Origin: Corynebacterium sp. NML140438
GTDB taxonomy: Bacteria; Actinomycetota; Actinomycetes; Mycobacteriales; Mycobacteriaceae
Length of the DNA stretch: 41,749 nucleotides
Direction of reading: 5' to 3'
Assembly (NCBI RefSeq): GCF_001875725.1
Contig: NZ_MLCQ01000006.1
Span: 1 to 41,749 of the forward strand
The notes under the pieces were generated by a model. That model was not told the DNA's origin. It made no database searches and saw only the letters and a list, made by a program, of their open reading frames with translations. The translations under genes were made by a program, and so were the position numbers. How positions within the stretch are numbered: position 1 is the stretch's first letter; each line of letters starts with the position of its first letter. This document shows, in pieces, positions 8,908-18,366 of this stretch.

Positions 8908-10065
8908 GTGTCTGAAGCAAAGCCCAAAGTAATGACGATCTACGGGACTCGCCCTGAAGCGATCAAGGTAGCCCCGGTAGTCAAAGCGTTCGAAGCTGAT
9001 GACCGCTTCCAATCTGTAGTGGTGTCTACTGGTCAGCATAAGGAAATGCTAGAACAGGTGAACAAGCGTTTTGGTATCGAGCCAGACCATGATTTGGGCC
9101 TTATGAAGCCAGGACAGTCGCTCAACGAACTTGTATCCCGCGCGATGCAGGGGCTCGACGCAGTCATCGAACAAGAGCAACCAGATGTCATCGTTTCTCA
9201 GGGCGATACATCTACTGCGATGACAGCCGCATTGGCTGGATTCCATCGTGGCGTAAAGATCGTGCACTTAGAAGCAGGCCTTCGAACCGGCAATATTTTC
9301 TCGCCATTCCCAGAGGAAGCGAACCGCAAGATTATTGGTCAAGTAGCGAGTTTGCACTTGGCGCCAACCGAGGAATCTCGTGAAAACCTGCGCCGGGAGA
9401 ACTTCCGAACGAAGGACATTGTTGTTACAGGCAACACCGTCATCGATGCCTTGCTTGTTGCATCAAGCTGGGACGTAAGCTTTGACGACGCCCGCCTCCA
9501 GCAGCTCACCGATACTCATCAAAAAGTAGTCCTGGTGACTACCCACCGCCGTGAAAACCTGGAAGCAATGAAAGAAATCGGCGGCGCGGTGCGAGATCTG
9601 GCGTCTGAATACAAGGACCATGTCTTCACGCTGCCGTTGCACCTGAACCCGAAGGTTCGCAATGCCGTGCTGCCGCTTGTCGAAGATCTGCCAAATGTGA
9701 TTATCACAGATCCACTCCCGTACGATCAGTTCACTGCGTTGCTGAACCGCGCCTACCTGGTGCTGACCGATTCCGGCGGAGTTCAAGAGGAAGCGCCTTC
9801 GCTGGGGAAGCCAGTCCTGGTCATGCGTGAGAATACGGAACGCCCCGAGGCAGTAGTTGCAGGTACCGTCAAGCTTGTGGGAACTGACCGCAAGCGGATT
9901 GTCGCAGAGGCAAAAAACTTGCTTGATCAGCCCGCTGCCTATGACGCGATGGCGAACGCCGTGAATCCGTACGGCGACGGACACGCTGCCAAACGCGCGG
10001 TAGCGGCGATTGCGGAGCTAGTTGGCGTTGGTGAACGAATCGCGGAGTTTACCGCCGGACACTGA
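8908..10065 (+). CDS. wecB: UDP-N-acetylglucosamine 2-epimerase (non-hydrolysing)
   Basis: The enzyme converts UDP-GlcNAc to UDP-ManNAc in the cytoplasm. The 385 residues are full length. Family blocks are GTRPEAIKVAPVVKAF at residues 12-27, VVSTGQHKEML, VSQGDTSTAMTAALAG, VHLEAGLRTGN, FPEEANRKIIGQVASLHLAPT, VTTHRRENL and TDSGGVQEEAPSLGKPVLVMR. Start is GTG at 8908 after a GAGGAAG ribosome site. With the wecC gene at the far end of the island it makes UDP-ManNAcA. Codon use is close to the core genome, unlike the AT-rich genes that follow, so it may be a conserved anchor of the variable region. Confidence 0.95.
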   Translation: MSEAKPKVMTIYGTRPEAIKVAPVVKAFEADDRFQSVVVSTGQHKEMLEQVNKRFGIEPDHDLGLMKPGQSLNELVSRAMQGLDAVIEQEQPDVIVSQGDTSTAMTAALAGFHRGVKIVHLEAGLRTGNIFSPFPEEANRKIIGQVASLHLAPTEESRENLRRENFRTKDIVVTGNTVIDALLVASSWDVSFDDARLQQLTDTHQKVVLVTTHRRENLEAMKEIGGAVRDLASEYKDHVFTLPLHLNPKVRNAVLPLVEDLPNVIITDPLPYDQFTALLNRAYLVLTDSGGVQEEAPSLGKPVLVMRENTERPEAVVAGTVKLVGTDRKRIVAEAKNLLDQPAAYDAMANAVNPYGDGHAAKRAVAAIAELVGVGERIAEFTAGH

Positions 10066-10072
10066 TCGATGC

Positions 10073-11017
10073 CTACAGTTCTGGCAATTGGTTGAATTCG
10101 GGGTCGCGCATAAGGGTTGGCCAGTCTTCCCGCAACGCTACTGCATATTTGAGGATCGCAGATTGAAAAAATGCAGGTGGCGCGGCGTGTCCCTTTCCCC
10201 AGTCACCAAAAAGAAAAGCCCAGTCGTGCCCAATGCCAGTTTCAAACTTTGAATACCATGGATCAAAGTGGTTGCTGCGGTGAAATTCGTCGTCAGTATT
10301 CTGGACGTAGAGAACATGATTCTCAAAGGGTGCATCGTAGAGTTGCACCATATTTGTGTGTGCGTCTTTAGGCGAAGGGAAACCACTTGGCCAACATTTT
10401 TCAGTGAAAGTCACAACTTTGTCAGCGTGATATTTTTGAATGTCAGTCTGAGGGTTTACTGCGATGGCCAGAGACCCTGGGTTTTGGTGTGAATAATATA
10501 ACGAAGCAAACCCTCCTGCTGAGCAGCCATAGAAAATTAACGACGTTGCTCCGATGCTGGAGCGGATATGCTCAAAAATATCCTGGAAGTCACGTTGACG
10601 CGGTCCAGTTTTGCAGCCTGCATACCAACCAATTGGTGCCCCGAGATCGAGAACTGGTTCCGATACAAAAAGTACTGAAGAATCGAGGTCCTCGGCAAGG
10701 TGTTGGCCGACGAATAAGGGGAGTGTGACTTGAGCGGGATCTGCTGCCGCGTGGAAAATGACGGTCAGTGTTGGGGAGTCTCGATGAACCAGGAGTAAGT
10801 CGAGGGAGGTTTCTTGAAATTTAATCGTCATAATACCGGCTGATACAGGACTATCAAGAAACGAACCGAGACCGTCATGAGGCCACAATTTGCCATGTGA
10901 GAGGTTGGTGTATCTCTCCCAATCGCGCTCGGAAGTCCGATTAGTGGACAAATTTCCTCCTAAATTGATGCGGTATGGATGACACGACAATACCGTTACT
11001 GCGAGCTCAACGCGCAA
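10073..11017 (-). CDS. alpha/beta-hydrolase-like protein in the polysaccharide island
   Basis: This 314-residue protein has no signal peptide. A nucleophile-elbow motif GCSAGGFASLYY (SLIFYGCSAGG) and a late histidine region (GKGHAAPP) suggest an alpha/beta-hydrolase fold. Upstream strands such as LTVIFHAAAD and SSVLFVSEPVLDLG fit the core sheet. The substrate cannot be read off; an acyl or acetyl esterase or transferase acting on the glycan is a guess from context. Start is taken as TTG at 11017, where the frame first opens, but no clear ribosome site is seen and a later start is possible. It ends 7 bases from wecB, convergently, and diverges from the next glycosyltransferase. Confidence 0.65.
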   Translation of the reverse strand: MRVELAVTVLSCHPYRINLGGNLSTNRTSERDWERYTNLSHGKLWPHDGLGSFLDSPVSAGIMTIKFQETSLDLLLVHRDSPTLTVIFHAAADPAQVTLPLFVGQHLAEDLDSSVLFVSEPVLDLGAPIGWYAGCKTGPRQRDFQDIFEHIRSSIGATSLIFYGCSAGGFASLYYSHQNPGSLAIAVNPQTDIQKYHADKVVTFTEKCWPSGFPSPKDAHTNMVQLYDAPFENHVLYVQNTDDEFHRSNHFDPWYSKFETGIGHDWAFLFGDWGKGHAAPPAFFQSAILKYAVALREDWPTLMRDPEFNQLPEL

Positions 11018-11049
11018 TGATGCTACTCAAATATATTGTGGGGAAGGGC

Positions 11050-11062
11050 TAAGATAGCCCAC
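11050..11062 (+). promoter_or_regulatory. -10 box for a leaderless glycosyltransferase transcript
   Basis: TAAGAT at 11050-11055 ends 7 nt before the ATG at 11063. It favours this start over the upstream TTG at 11036. This is probably the main promoter of the right-going glycan genes. Confidence 0.5.
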
Positions 11063-12490
11063 ATGGGTCCTATCTTCATCGGCCATACGAGATATAGTCT
11101 CTTTGTTCCACGATCAGCAGCTTGGCGGGCAAGCGCTAACGAGAGCGTGTCTGGGGAGAGTAGGCCAGAGAGCTCAACGGAAAGATACAAAAAGTATCTT
11201 TATGAGGAAGAGCGTCTTGATTTTCGTGACTATGTATTTACTAATTTGACCGTGCCAGCCTTGGCTAGCGCTGCAGATGGATACAACGTAGTTCATTTTG
11301 TTACTTTCTCGGAGTCACTGCCCGAGAAATATAAGATGTCATTGCGTCGAACTGCGCAACGGTTTCCAGTTTTGAAGCTGCTTGAGCTTCCAGACGGGAT
11401 AAGCGGAGGCGCACAAATAGATTCATATATCAGGAAGAATGTATCAGGGGTCTTCGGCAAATACCGCCTAGATGATGATGATGTGCTGGGGCAGAAATAC
11501 TTCACTGCAATGGCGCGCTATGTGGATGAACGCTTTGTTGGCACAGCCGTTAGCCTTCCACTAGGTATTGAAGCTGTTTGGGATGGTAACGGATATTTTA
11601 ATTTTCGTGAGGCTCATGTGCCGATGAACTCAATGGGACTCCTTTATGTTTGTGAGCATAAGGGAGACGGGACGATCATCACACCGAGGACTGGTGCACA
11701 TGATAAATCGGACCGTTACGCCCCCGTAATACTGGACGCCCGTCAAATTGGGTACCTGCGTACAAATCATTCAGGACAAGATAACCTTCTACGTCACAAG
11801 GGGGCGTCTGTCCTCCCGGTATTGCTGCATAACATGGACAAGTTTCCAGCTCTTGCGACTCCGGATGTAATCGAGGAGAGCTTTCCAGCAGTCAGTAGCA
11901 TAATTCTTGGCAAGGACTCTACTGTTAAACGATCGATTGATGGGGAACTAAAGAACGGGATACAAATCCAGCTTGAAAATGGGTCGGCAGGAATAACAGT
12001 ATTGATGGAAGGAACTGCTCCCGAAAAGCTGGAGCAGAACTCAGTGATTTTGGCGATGGATATTCTGGCCAACAACGGTAGACGAGTGAGTAAATTGGTG
12101 TCCGTAATTGGTGTCGGCACGTCGCCTAACCGCGCAATTGGACACTTTCGCTATATTGACATTGCACCAGGTAGTTTTCGAGCGATGGTTAGCGTGTACT
12201 TGCCTGATGGCATGATGGTGTCAAAAGCAAGGATTCTCCCCTTGACCGATATTGCGAAAGGGGTTGTGGTTACGTCTGTTTCGTGTACACATAATGCGGA
12301 GAGCGTCTCAGTAACTGAAATCGATTCAGTTGGCTCCTTGGAAGAGAACCGATTTTCGAACACGATTCAGCGTTGGGGGCTTAGCATTGGTCGGCGTGTG
12401 TTGCCTGGAATAAAGATGGTCATGTGGCGCATTCTTGGGCAAGAACGCACTGATTCCATCATCAGAAGTGTTGTTGCTAGAATCTGTTGA
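11063..12490 (+). CDS. putative rhamnosyltransferase-type glycosyltransferase
   Basis: This 475-residue cytoplasmic protein begins MGPIFIGHTRYSLFVP. It contains YRLDDDDVLGQKYF, an acidic metal/nucleotide-sugar motif, in the arrangement I associate with Pfam 'putative rhamnosyl transferase' (PF11316). Conserved flanking segments are VVHFVTFSESLPEKYK and LRTNHSGQDNL. The last 180 residues form a separate beta-rich region of unknown role. A clear paralogue lies at 23409-24605 with the same order of motifs. Low GC and rare-codon use mark it as part of the acquired island. The donor sugar cannot be deduced. Confidence 0.7.
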   Translation: MGPIFIGHTRYSLFVPRSAAWRASANESVSGESRPESSTERYKKYLYEEERLDFRDYVFTNLTVPALASAADGYNVVHFVTFSESLPEKYKMSLRRTAQRFPVLKLLELPDGISGGAQIDSYIRKNVSGVFGKYRLDDDDVLGQKYFTAMARYVDERFVGTAVSLPLGIEAVWDGNGYFNFREAHVPMNSMGLLYVCEHKGDGTIITPRTGAHDKSDRYAPVILDARQIGYLRTNHSGQDNLLRHKGASVLPVLLHNMDKFPALATPDVIEESFPAVSSIILGKDSTVKRSIDGELKNGIQIQLENGSAGITVLMEGTAPEKLEQNSVILAMDILANNGRRVSKLVSVIGVGTSPNRAIGHFRYIDIAPGSFRAMVSVYLPDGMMVSKARILPLTDIAKGVVVTSVSCTHNAESVSVTEIDSVGSLEENRFSNTIQRWGLSIGRRVLPGIKMVMWRILGQERTDSIIRSVVARIC

Positions 12491-12582
12491 GATGTCTTCG
12501 CCGCGAATGGATCTTGCAATTAATGGATTGCCGTTAGTGGTACCTGGCGCCAGCAATGTGTTGTAGGGAGGTAACGTAAAGA

Positions 12583-13878
12583 TTGAAAGTTCTTGTGCTC
12601 TCTCAATACTGGCACCCGGAGAATGGCGTACCGCAACGTCGATGGGAATGGCTTACTAAGATTCTCATTGAAGCGGGGCATGAGGTGGTCGTCGTTGCTC
12701 CGCCACCACACTACAAGCGTAAGGTGTCCATACGTCACTGGTTTGAAGAGCGGGGATATAGAACATCATTTCGCCACTCTATCGGCCCCAATGGCGAGAC
12801 GGTCCTTCGGAGCGGTTTTTTCCCCTCTGGACGTTCGATGACCCGTAAGATTTTTAATCAAGCTTGGACAGCGCTAACGATGACTGGAGGGATCATTCGA
12901 AAGCAGGGCATGCTTCGCTCGTACCAGCCAGACTTGGTGATTGGTACGGTGCCGGCACTGCCCACCGCAGCTGTAACTTATTTGGCGGCATCGCGTTTTA
13001 ACGTGCCGTATGTGATCGATTTGCGGGACGCATGGCCTTCTCTTTTTCGTGAAAGTGCTGAATGGAATACTGGTACTGGAAAACCATCATTAAGAGAACG
13101 GGTTTTTTCGAGAGGTCCATTTCAACTATTAGTTTTTATTACAGAACGTACTCTTGAATTTGTGCTCCGGCGAGGCTCGGGGATTATTACCACTTCGGAG
13201 CGTTTGACTCAAACACTAATGAAGGAACTCTCCTCACCGATTACGACCGTTCGCAATGTTTTCCCGCCAGCGATGAAAACAGCAAACCTGAATCAATCTT
13301 CAGCAGGTGCCCCTGGTCGACACTTGAATGTGCTTTATGCTGGCACCTTGGGGCGAGCTCAAAAGCTCGAGAACGCACTCCGTGCAGCGGCCATCGCGGA
13401 GAAGGAAGACGTGCACATTGAACTAAAGTTCATCGGGGAGGGAGCTACCTGGGATAACCTGCGGGACGTGGCTCAGACCCTTGGAGTTCATCTTGAGCTA
13501 GAGCACCAGAAGTCACTTGAAGAGCTAGATTACTACTATCAATGGGCCGATACGGCGCTGGTCCATCTGACTGACTGGGAATCTCTCCGTTCAGCCATTC
13601 CCTCTAAAACGTATGAGTTAATGGAGAATAAGATACATATCAGTGGCGTTGTTCAAGGGGAGCCTGCGACGCTGATACAAGAATTTGAGGCAGGCGACGT
13701 AATTCCGCCGAATGACCCCGAAGCTCTTGCTCGCTTGTGGGTAAAACTAGCCCAAGACCGGTCATTACTAGATATCGGTGATAGAGCTCAACTGTGGGTA
13801 CGTGATCAACGAGAAGGAGTTGCCCCTCGCTGCTTTTTAACACTCTTGGAGCAGATTGCCGGATCCAATGAAGATTAG
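12583..13878 (+). CDS. GT4-type glycosyltransferase (WbuB-like)
   Basis: This 431-residue GT-B fold enzyme would transfer an activated sugar to the growing lipid-linked glycan at the inner membrane face. It starts MKVLVLSQYWHPENGVPQRR, the classic N-terminal strand of WbuB-type GT4 enzymes, with YVIDLRDAWPSLF in the acceptor domain. The donor domain shows LNVLYAGTLGRAQKLENAL, IELKFIGEG and the SAIPSKTYELMENK helix with its Glu residues. Start is TTG at 12583 after GGGAGG (12566-12571). It overlaps the next gene by about 11 bases. Confidence 0.85.
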   Translation: MKVLVLSQYWHPENGVPQRRWEWLTKILIEAGHEVVVVAPPPHYKRKVSIRHWFEERGYRTSFRHSIGPNGETVLRSGFFPSGRSMTRKIFNQAWTALTMTGGIIRKQGMLRSYQPDLVIGTVPALPTAAVTYLAASRFNVPYVIDLRDAWPSLFRESAEWNTGTGKPSLRERVFSRGPFQLLVFITERTLEFVLRRGSGIITTSERLTQTLMKELSSPITTVRNVFPPAMKTANLNQSSAGAPGRHLNVLYAGTLGRAQKLENALRAAAIAEKEDVHIELKFIGEGATWDNLRDVAQTLGVHLELEHQKSLEELDYYYQWADTALVHLTDWESLRSAIPSKTYELMENKIHISGVVQGEPATLIQEFEAGDVIPPNDPEALARLWVKLAQDRSLLDIGDRAQLWVRDQREGVAPRCFLTLLEQIAGSNED

Positions 13879-14482
13879 ATCTTTAGATTTTTGTAACAGC
13901 ATCGAAGCGGACAATTGTGGGCAAACGCTAGTGATAGTCGAGTCCTTAGAAGATGCACTCGACCTGTCTATGTTGGGTCACGGGACTACTATCACAGAAT
14001 CCTTGGAGGATGATAACTTTGCAGGTTTTGCTAGTTTCGCTCGGATTGTTGTCATCAATCAAAACTCCGCATATATGAAAAGCCTCGCGGATCAACTTGT
14101 TGCACTGTCAATTGAGTGCTTCGAGGTCTGGACGGAAAAGAAACGTTTCTACTTGCTTTCTGATGTCTTCGAGGTATCCGATGAATGGGCAGTAACCGGA
14201 ATGCACAAGGATGAGCAATATCTACAACTAATCCTATCGCGAAGTAAAGAGGGGGACCGGGGAAGTGGAGACATAAGAGCTTTGCTTGCCCAGATCAACG
14301 AAGACACCGAAATCGAAAACAGGCCTGTGCACCGAACAATTCCCGAAAACACTTTGGGCGACGGATGGGCTCTTCGCGAATTGATACTGACCAATATGAT
14401 TAAACGTGCGAAGCCACTAAAACGAGTCCTTCCCGCATGGACAGTTCGATTGGCATATAAAGCACTTCGAAGGATCCGATGA
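13868..14482 (+). CDS. unrecognised protein of the glycan island
   Basis: This is a soluble-looking protein of about 204 residues with no signal peptide or membrane segment and no motif I recognise. Hydrophobic strands alternate with acidic stretches (TLVIVESLEDALDLS, FARIVVINQNSAYM, RFYLLSDVF), suggesting a compact alpha/beta fold. The C-terminus is basic (KRAKPLKRVLPAW, then YKALRRIR), which might hold it near the membrane. It overlaps the GT4 gene before it and shares ATGA with the GT2 gene after it, so it is translated as part of that operon and probably works in the same pathway. The TTG at 13856 is another possible start, with GGAG just upstream. Confidence 0.65.
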   Translation: MKIRSLDFCNSIEADNCGQTLVIVESLEDALDLSMLGHGTTITESLEDDNFAGFASFARIVVINQNSAYMKSLADQLVALSIECFEVWTEKKRFYLLSDVFEVSDEWAVTGMHKDEQYLQLILSRSKEGDRGSGDIRALLAQINEDTEIENRPVHRTIPENTLGDGWALRELILTNMIKRAKPLKRVLPAWTVRLAYKALRRIR

Positions 14483-16568
14483 GTACGTTGCGCACTGGGG
14501 TGAGCGTGATCATCCCAACACACAGCGGTGTCGAAAGACTTCCGAGCTTAATAGAAAGTTTACAGTCACAGACACTCGATACCTCATTGTGGGAGGTTAT
14601 CTTCGTACACAATGGTGAGGATGACGGCTCTTTGCAGCTGCTACATGAATGGCAGCGGACAACTGAAATAAGCTCAAGAGTATTTCATGTTCCGAATGCT
14701 GGAGCAAGTATTGCACGAAACGTTGGACTTGCCACAGCGCGTCATTCTTACATCACATTTGTAGACGATGATGACGATCTGCAGGTTGAGTTTCTTCAAG
14801 CTGGTTTGGATGTTGCGGATGCTACAACGATCGGGCTTTTGCCGATCCGCGATCAAAGTCAATCTGTCGGGGCGGATCTGGGTGAGTCGATCCCGGGATC
14901 GTTGTACCTACGTATCGCTGCGTTGAGGGGCAAAAAGGTCCCTCTATCAACCGTTCCCTGGGCTTTGGGTTTTAATGCTTGTAAGTTTGTTCCCGCGAAG
15001 TACTTACAGGACTATCGTTATGATCAGTCATTGCAGTCGGGTGAGGACGTTGCATTCTTTGCACAATTGATCCAACACCCAGAGCTCCATATTGCTGTTC
15101 CCCAACTGCTAGATGACACCGCATATATACGACGTCTGAGATCAGGATCCGTCTCGCGGAAGCGCAAAGTTTTGACTTCTCGGTAGCACAACGGCTCGAC
15201 GTTATAGCGTCCTTGCGGAGCTTGAAAGTGACCGGTTTGCAGAAGGATGCAGTCGAATCCCTCGTTAAGGCACAGTTCGGTTTTACTGTAAGCCATCTGA
15301 AGAACTATCCGAATGATTACGAGCTAGCTGCTGGGGCCGCTTTAGGAAGAGGGTTGTGTGAACTTCCTTGGGCAGAAGTTAACAAACATCAATCCAGAAG
15401 CCTGGTTTTCTCCTTTTGTTTCCCTCCATACGCAGATCCTGCAGCTAACGTCGTGGCTAAACGGATTGCAGAAAGAAAAGACTTTGTCGATGTAATTAGC
15501 GCGGATATGACTCCTGTCAGAGAACTGGATCCAACAAGTTCGGCCCTCGTGGAACCGTGGGTTGTGAGACATGTTGAGGTTGATGAATACCCGTCCTTTG
15601 CATCCTGGGACCATATAGCTAAGTTTGCGTTGAAAGCCGTCCGCAGTGCCAAGGGTTCTTACAAATCCTTGTATTCACGTGCGTTATGGAGTGGATCTCA
15701 TGTTGCTGGTTGCTTGTACAAGCTAAAACATCCGCATGTCTACTGGGAAGCAGAATTTTCTGATCCGTTGTGTTTTGACTCATCTGGCAACCGTCGCGTA
15801 GGTGAGATAACGAGGGATGGGGTAACTGCTAAGCTCCGCCGAGCGATTAAGAAAGCGAGATGGGAAGAAGTCCGTCTGGATTCGCATTTTGCCTTTACCG
15901 AGCTCGCGACATTTTTATTGGCTGATAAGTTAAGCTTTAGTAACGAGAACCAGCTCAACGAGGTACTAAAGACTTACCCTGAGGCATTGCAACAATTAGT
16001 TCGTGATAAGTCAATTATTGCCCCTCAACCTGTGCCACCGCCAGCTGCATACGATGCGATGCCGGTTGCGATGCAGATACGCAAAGACACACTTAACATT
16101 GGATATTTCGGCAGCTTTTATGCAAATCGAGGCCTGGATGATTTAATTACGGTCGCCAGTTCTGAGCGGGTTCGTACTCAGGATGTAACCCTTCACTTGT
16201 TTACGAAAAACGCTGAAGAGGTGCGCAATAACTTAGCAACAACTGGCGTCGGGATATACGTACAAGTGTACGAAGCGTTGCCTTATCTAGAATTCCTGAA
16301 CGCCGCAAGGCAATGTGACGTTTTACTTGTCGCGGATGCTGATACGAAGAACTCTGAGTTTTCGCAGAACCCCTATTTACCTTCAAAACTTTCCGATTAC
16401 AGTGGTGCCGGGGTGCCTGTTTGGGCAATTGTGGAGCCGGGATCACCGCTCGATCGAGCCGATACTCAGTACAAATCCATCTTGGGTGACCAAGTTGGAG
16501 CTGAGCGCGAGCTCTTGCGTATGATGAGTTCGATTCCAGAGGAGAAGACTCAAGATCATGGAAGATGA
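14479..16568 (+). pseudogene. GT2-GT-B fusion glycosyltransferase split by a frameshift
   Basis: The first frame (14479-15186) is a GT2 domain: VSVIIPTHSGVERLP, the NAGASIARNVGLATA block, and the FVDDDDDLQ metal-binding motif. It ends early with a non-conserved KVLTSR tail. One frame over, translation continues upstream of any start as AQSFDFSVAQRLDVIASL, which is what normally follows the RSGSVSR turn in such GT2 proteins. Adding one base at about 15157-15162 gives a single protein of 696 residues. Its second half carries a GT-B-like donor region (LNIGYFGSFYANRGLDDLI, PSKLSDYSGAGVPVW). Its size and order resemble the intact 649-residue fusion at 20778. No slippery heptamer is seen, so a true mutation or sequence error is likelier than programmed shifting. 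The two halves might still work as separate proteins. Confidence 0.75.
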
Positions 16569-17445
16569 ACAAGTGCAAATGGCGAACAATGAGCCCCCAG
16601 TCATAAAGATCTCAGCGGAGGGGTTGCACCCTCTACAGGCGAGGCCTTCCTTTTTTCAATACTGCCGAGAGATATGGGACCGGCGGCACTTCATTGTTAC
16701 TGACGCTCGATTCAAGGCACTGCGAACTACGAAAGACTATCGCCTCTGGAGACTGTGGTTGATACTTCAACCAATAATGGATGTTGCTTTTTATGGTCTT
16801 CTGTTTGGTTTTATCCTTAAGACTTCGCGCGGGATAGATAACTTTGTGGGATTCCTGATTATGGGAGTCATCTTCATGAAGATTCCGGTTGCAATGATGA
16901 CGCAGGGAACTCTGCTCATCCGAACTTCCCGGGGAATGATACAAACTTTCCAGTTCCCGCGAGCGACACTGGTGTTCTCGAACAGTGTGAGACATCTTAT
17001 CGATAACGCTCTGCCCGCTATCATAGCGATTGTGGTTTCGTTGTTGTTTCAGCTTAACGAGCCGTTACACCCTCAGATTTTGTTAGTTTTTCCCCTTTAC
17101 TTAATGATTCACATTTTTGGCTGCGGGGTAATGCTTTTCACGGCGAGACTTACCGCTGAGATTCCAGATACACGTGTCCTATTTAACTTTGTTGGGCAGG
17201 CGTGGTTCTTTCTTTCGGGCGTAATGTTTTCAATTGATCGGTTTGTGGACCACCAGTTACTACATCGTGTCATGAGCATTAATCCGGGCTACCAATTCTT
17301 GGAGGCTATTCGCGGAAGCGTACTCTACGGCGTCAGCCCTTCTGGAAGCGATTGGCTGACGCTGCTTGGATGGACCTTTGGCGCTTTTATTGTTGGGCTA
17401 GTATATTTTTGGCAGGCGGAGGAAAAATATGTCCGACTCACATAA
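16558..17445 (+). CDS. polysaccharide ABC exporter, permease (Wzm/TagG type)
   Basis: This 295-residue integral membrane protein of the ABC-2 family would carry the finished glycan or teichoic-type polymer across the membrane with its ATPase partner. About six hydrophobic segments are visible, for example LILQPIMDVAFYGLLFGFI, NFVGFLIMGVIFMKIPVAM, the long AIIAIVVSLLFQL stretch, and the last LLGWTFGAFIVGLVYFW. The AWFFLSGVMFSIDRF segment before the final helices is typical of TagG/RfbA permeases. It overlaps the ends of both neighbours (11 bases with the gene before, 17 with the ATPase gene). Confidence 0.85.
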   Translation: MEDEQVQMANNEPPVIKISAEGLHPLQARPSFFQYCREIWDRRHFIVTDARFKALRTTKDYRLWRLWLILQPIMDVAFYGLLFGFILKTSRGIDNFVGFLIMGVIFMKIPVAMMTQGTLLIRTSRGMIQTFQFPRATLVFSNSVRHLIDNALPAIIAIVVSLLFQLNEPLHPQILLVFPLYLMIHIFGCGVMLFTARLTAEIPDTRVLFNFVGQAWFFLSGVMFSIDRFVDHQLLHRVMSINPGYQFLEAIRGSVLYGVSPSGSDWLTLLGWTFGAFIVGLVYFWQAEEKYVRLT

Positions 17446-18316
17446 AGAAGCCAATAGACCAATAGTACAAAACGGACAGACGGAACAACAGATGGATGTT
17501 GCGTCGCCTACAGTTGTTGTTGATAACGTTTTCAAGAGCTACCTTATCGGCCGGGGGCAATCTGAAGATTTTCGCAGGGGCCTTAATTGGGGTGCGAGAA
17601 CTCGCGTAGATGCTCTTCAAGGAGTTTCTTTGGTGGCGAGATCCGGTGAGTCAATTGGAGTCATCGGATTAAACGGTTCTGGTAAGTCTACTCTTTTGCG
17701 TCTCATATCCGGTGGAGAAGCACCTACCTCAGGTTTGATTCGAGTGAGTTCAAAACCAACACTGCTGGGTGTGTCTCCTGCGCTACAGGGAGACTTAACA
17801 GGTGAACAAAACATTCGCCTCGGATGTCTTGCACTCGGTATGCAACCAGAGCAAGCACGAGACCAGGTAGAAAAAATAGCTAATTGGACCGAGCTCGGTA
17901 GTGCCATAAGTCGGCCAATGATGACTTATTCTTCTGGAATGAGTGCGAGACTGAGTTTCGCGATATCAACAGCCATCAAGCCGGAAATTTTATTAATCGA
18001 TGAAGCATTGTCCACAGGTGATGCAGCCTTTGCTGCTAAGGCTCAGGAACGAATTGAAGGAGTCATCTCTAATGCAGGCAATTTGTTTCTAGTATCACAC
18101 GCGATTTCAACTGTTGAACAGCTTTGTCAGCGGTGTGTGTGGATTCATCAAGGAAAAGTAGTCGCAGACGGACCTACAGATTTGGTGGCACCTCAATACC
18201 ATGAGTGGGCCCGCAGGATGGGGAAGGACGACAAGGGCCCAGCCATGGAGTATCTCCGGGAATTGACTGCCAGCTATCATAAACCCACTATTATTATTGA
18301 AGGCGCTGGTGGCTAG
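17429..18316 (+). CDS. polysaccharide ABC exporter, ATPase (Wzt/TagH type)
   Basis: This is the 295-residue nucleotide-binding subunit. Walker A is GLNGSGKST, the signature-like region is MMTYSSGMSARLSFAIST, Walker B is EILLIDEALSTGD, and the H-loop follows in FLVSHAIS. The DEALSTGDAAF sequence is characteristic of Wzt/TagH exporters. It ends soon after the ATPase domain, so it lacks the long C-terminal carbohydrate-binding domain of O9a-type Wzt proteins; export probably does not depend on recognising a chain-end cap. Good ribosome site GGAGG (17418-17422) inside the permease gene. Pairs with the permease directly upstream. Confidence 0.92.
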   Translation: MSDSHKEANRPIVQNGQTEQQMDVASPTVVVDNVFKSYLIGRGQSEDFRRGLNWGARTRVDALQGVSLVARSGESIGVIGLNGSGKSTLLRLISGGEAPTSGLIRVSSKPTLLGVSPALQGDLTGEQNIRLGCLALGMQPEQARDQVEKIANWTELGSAISRPMMTYSSGMSARLSFAISTAIKPEILLIDEALSTGDAAFAAKAQERIEGVISNAGNLFLVSHAISTVEQLCQRCVWIHQGKVVADGPTDLVAPQYHEWARRMGKDDKGPAMEYLRELTASYHKPTIIIEGAGG

Positions 18317-18366
18317 TGCACAGAAAATCTTAGTAAACAAAGCATTTTGAAGCTGTACACCGACCT

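Noticed and set aside
15150..15180. Programmed -1 frameshifting in the GT2-GT-B gene
   Set aside because: No X XXY YYZ heptamer lies in the right phase and no strong downstream stem was seen.
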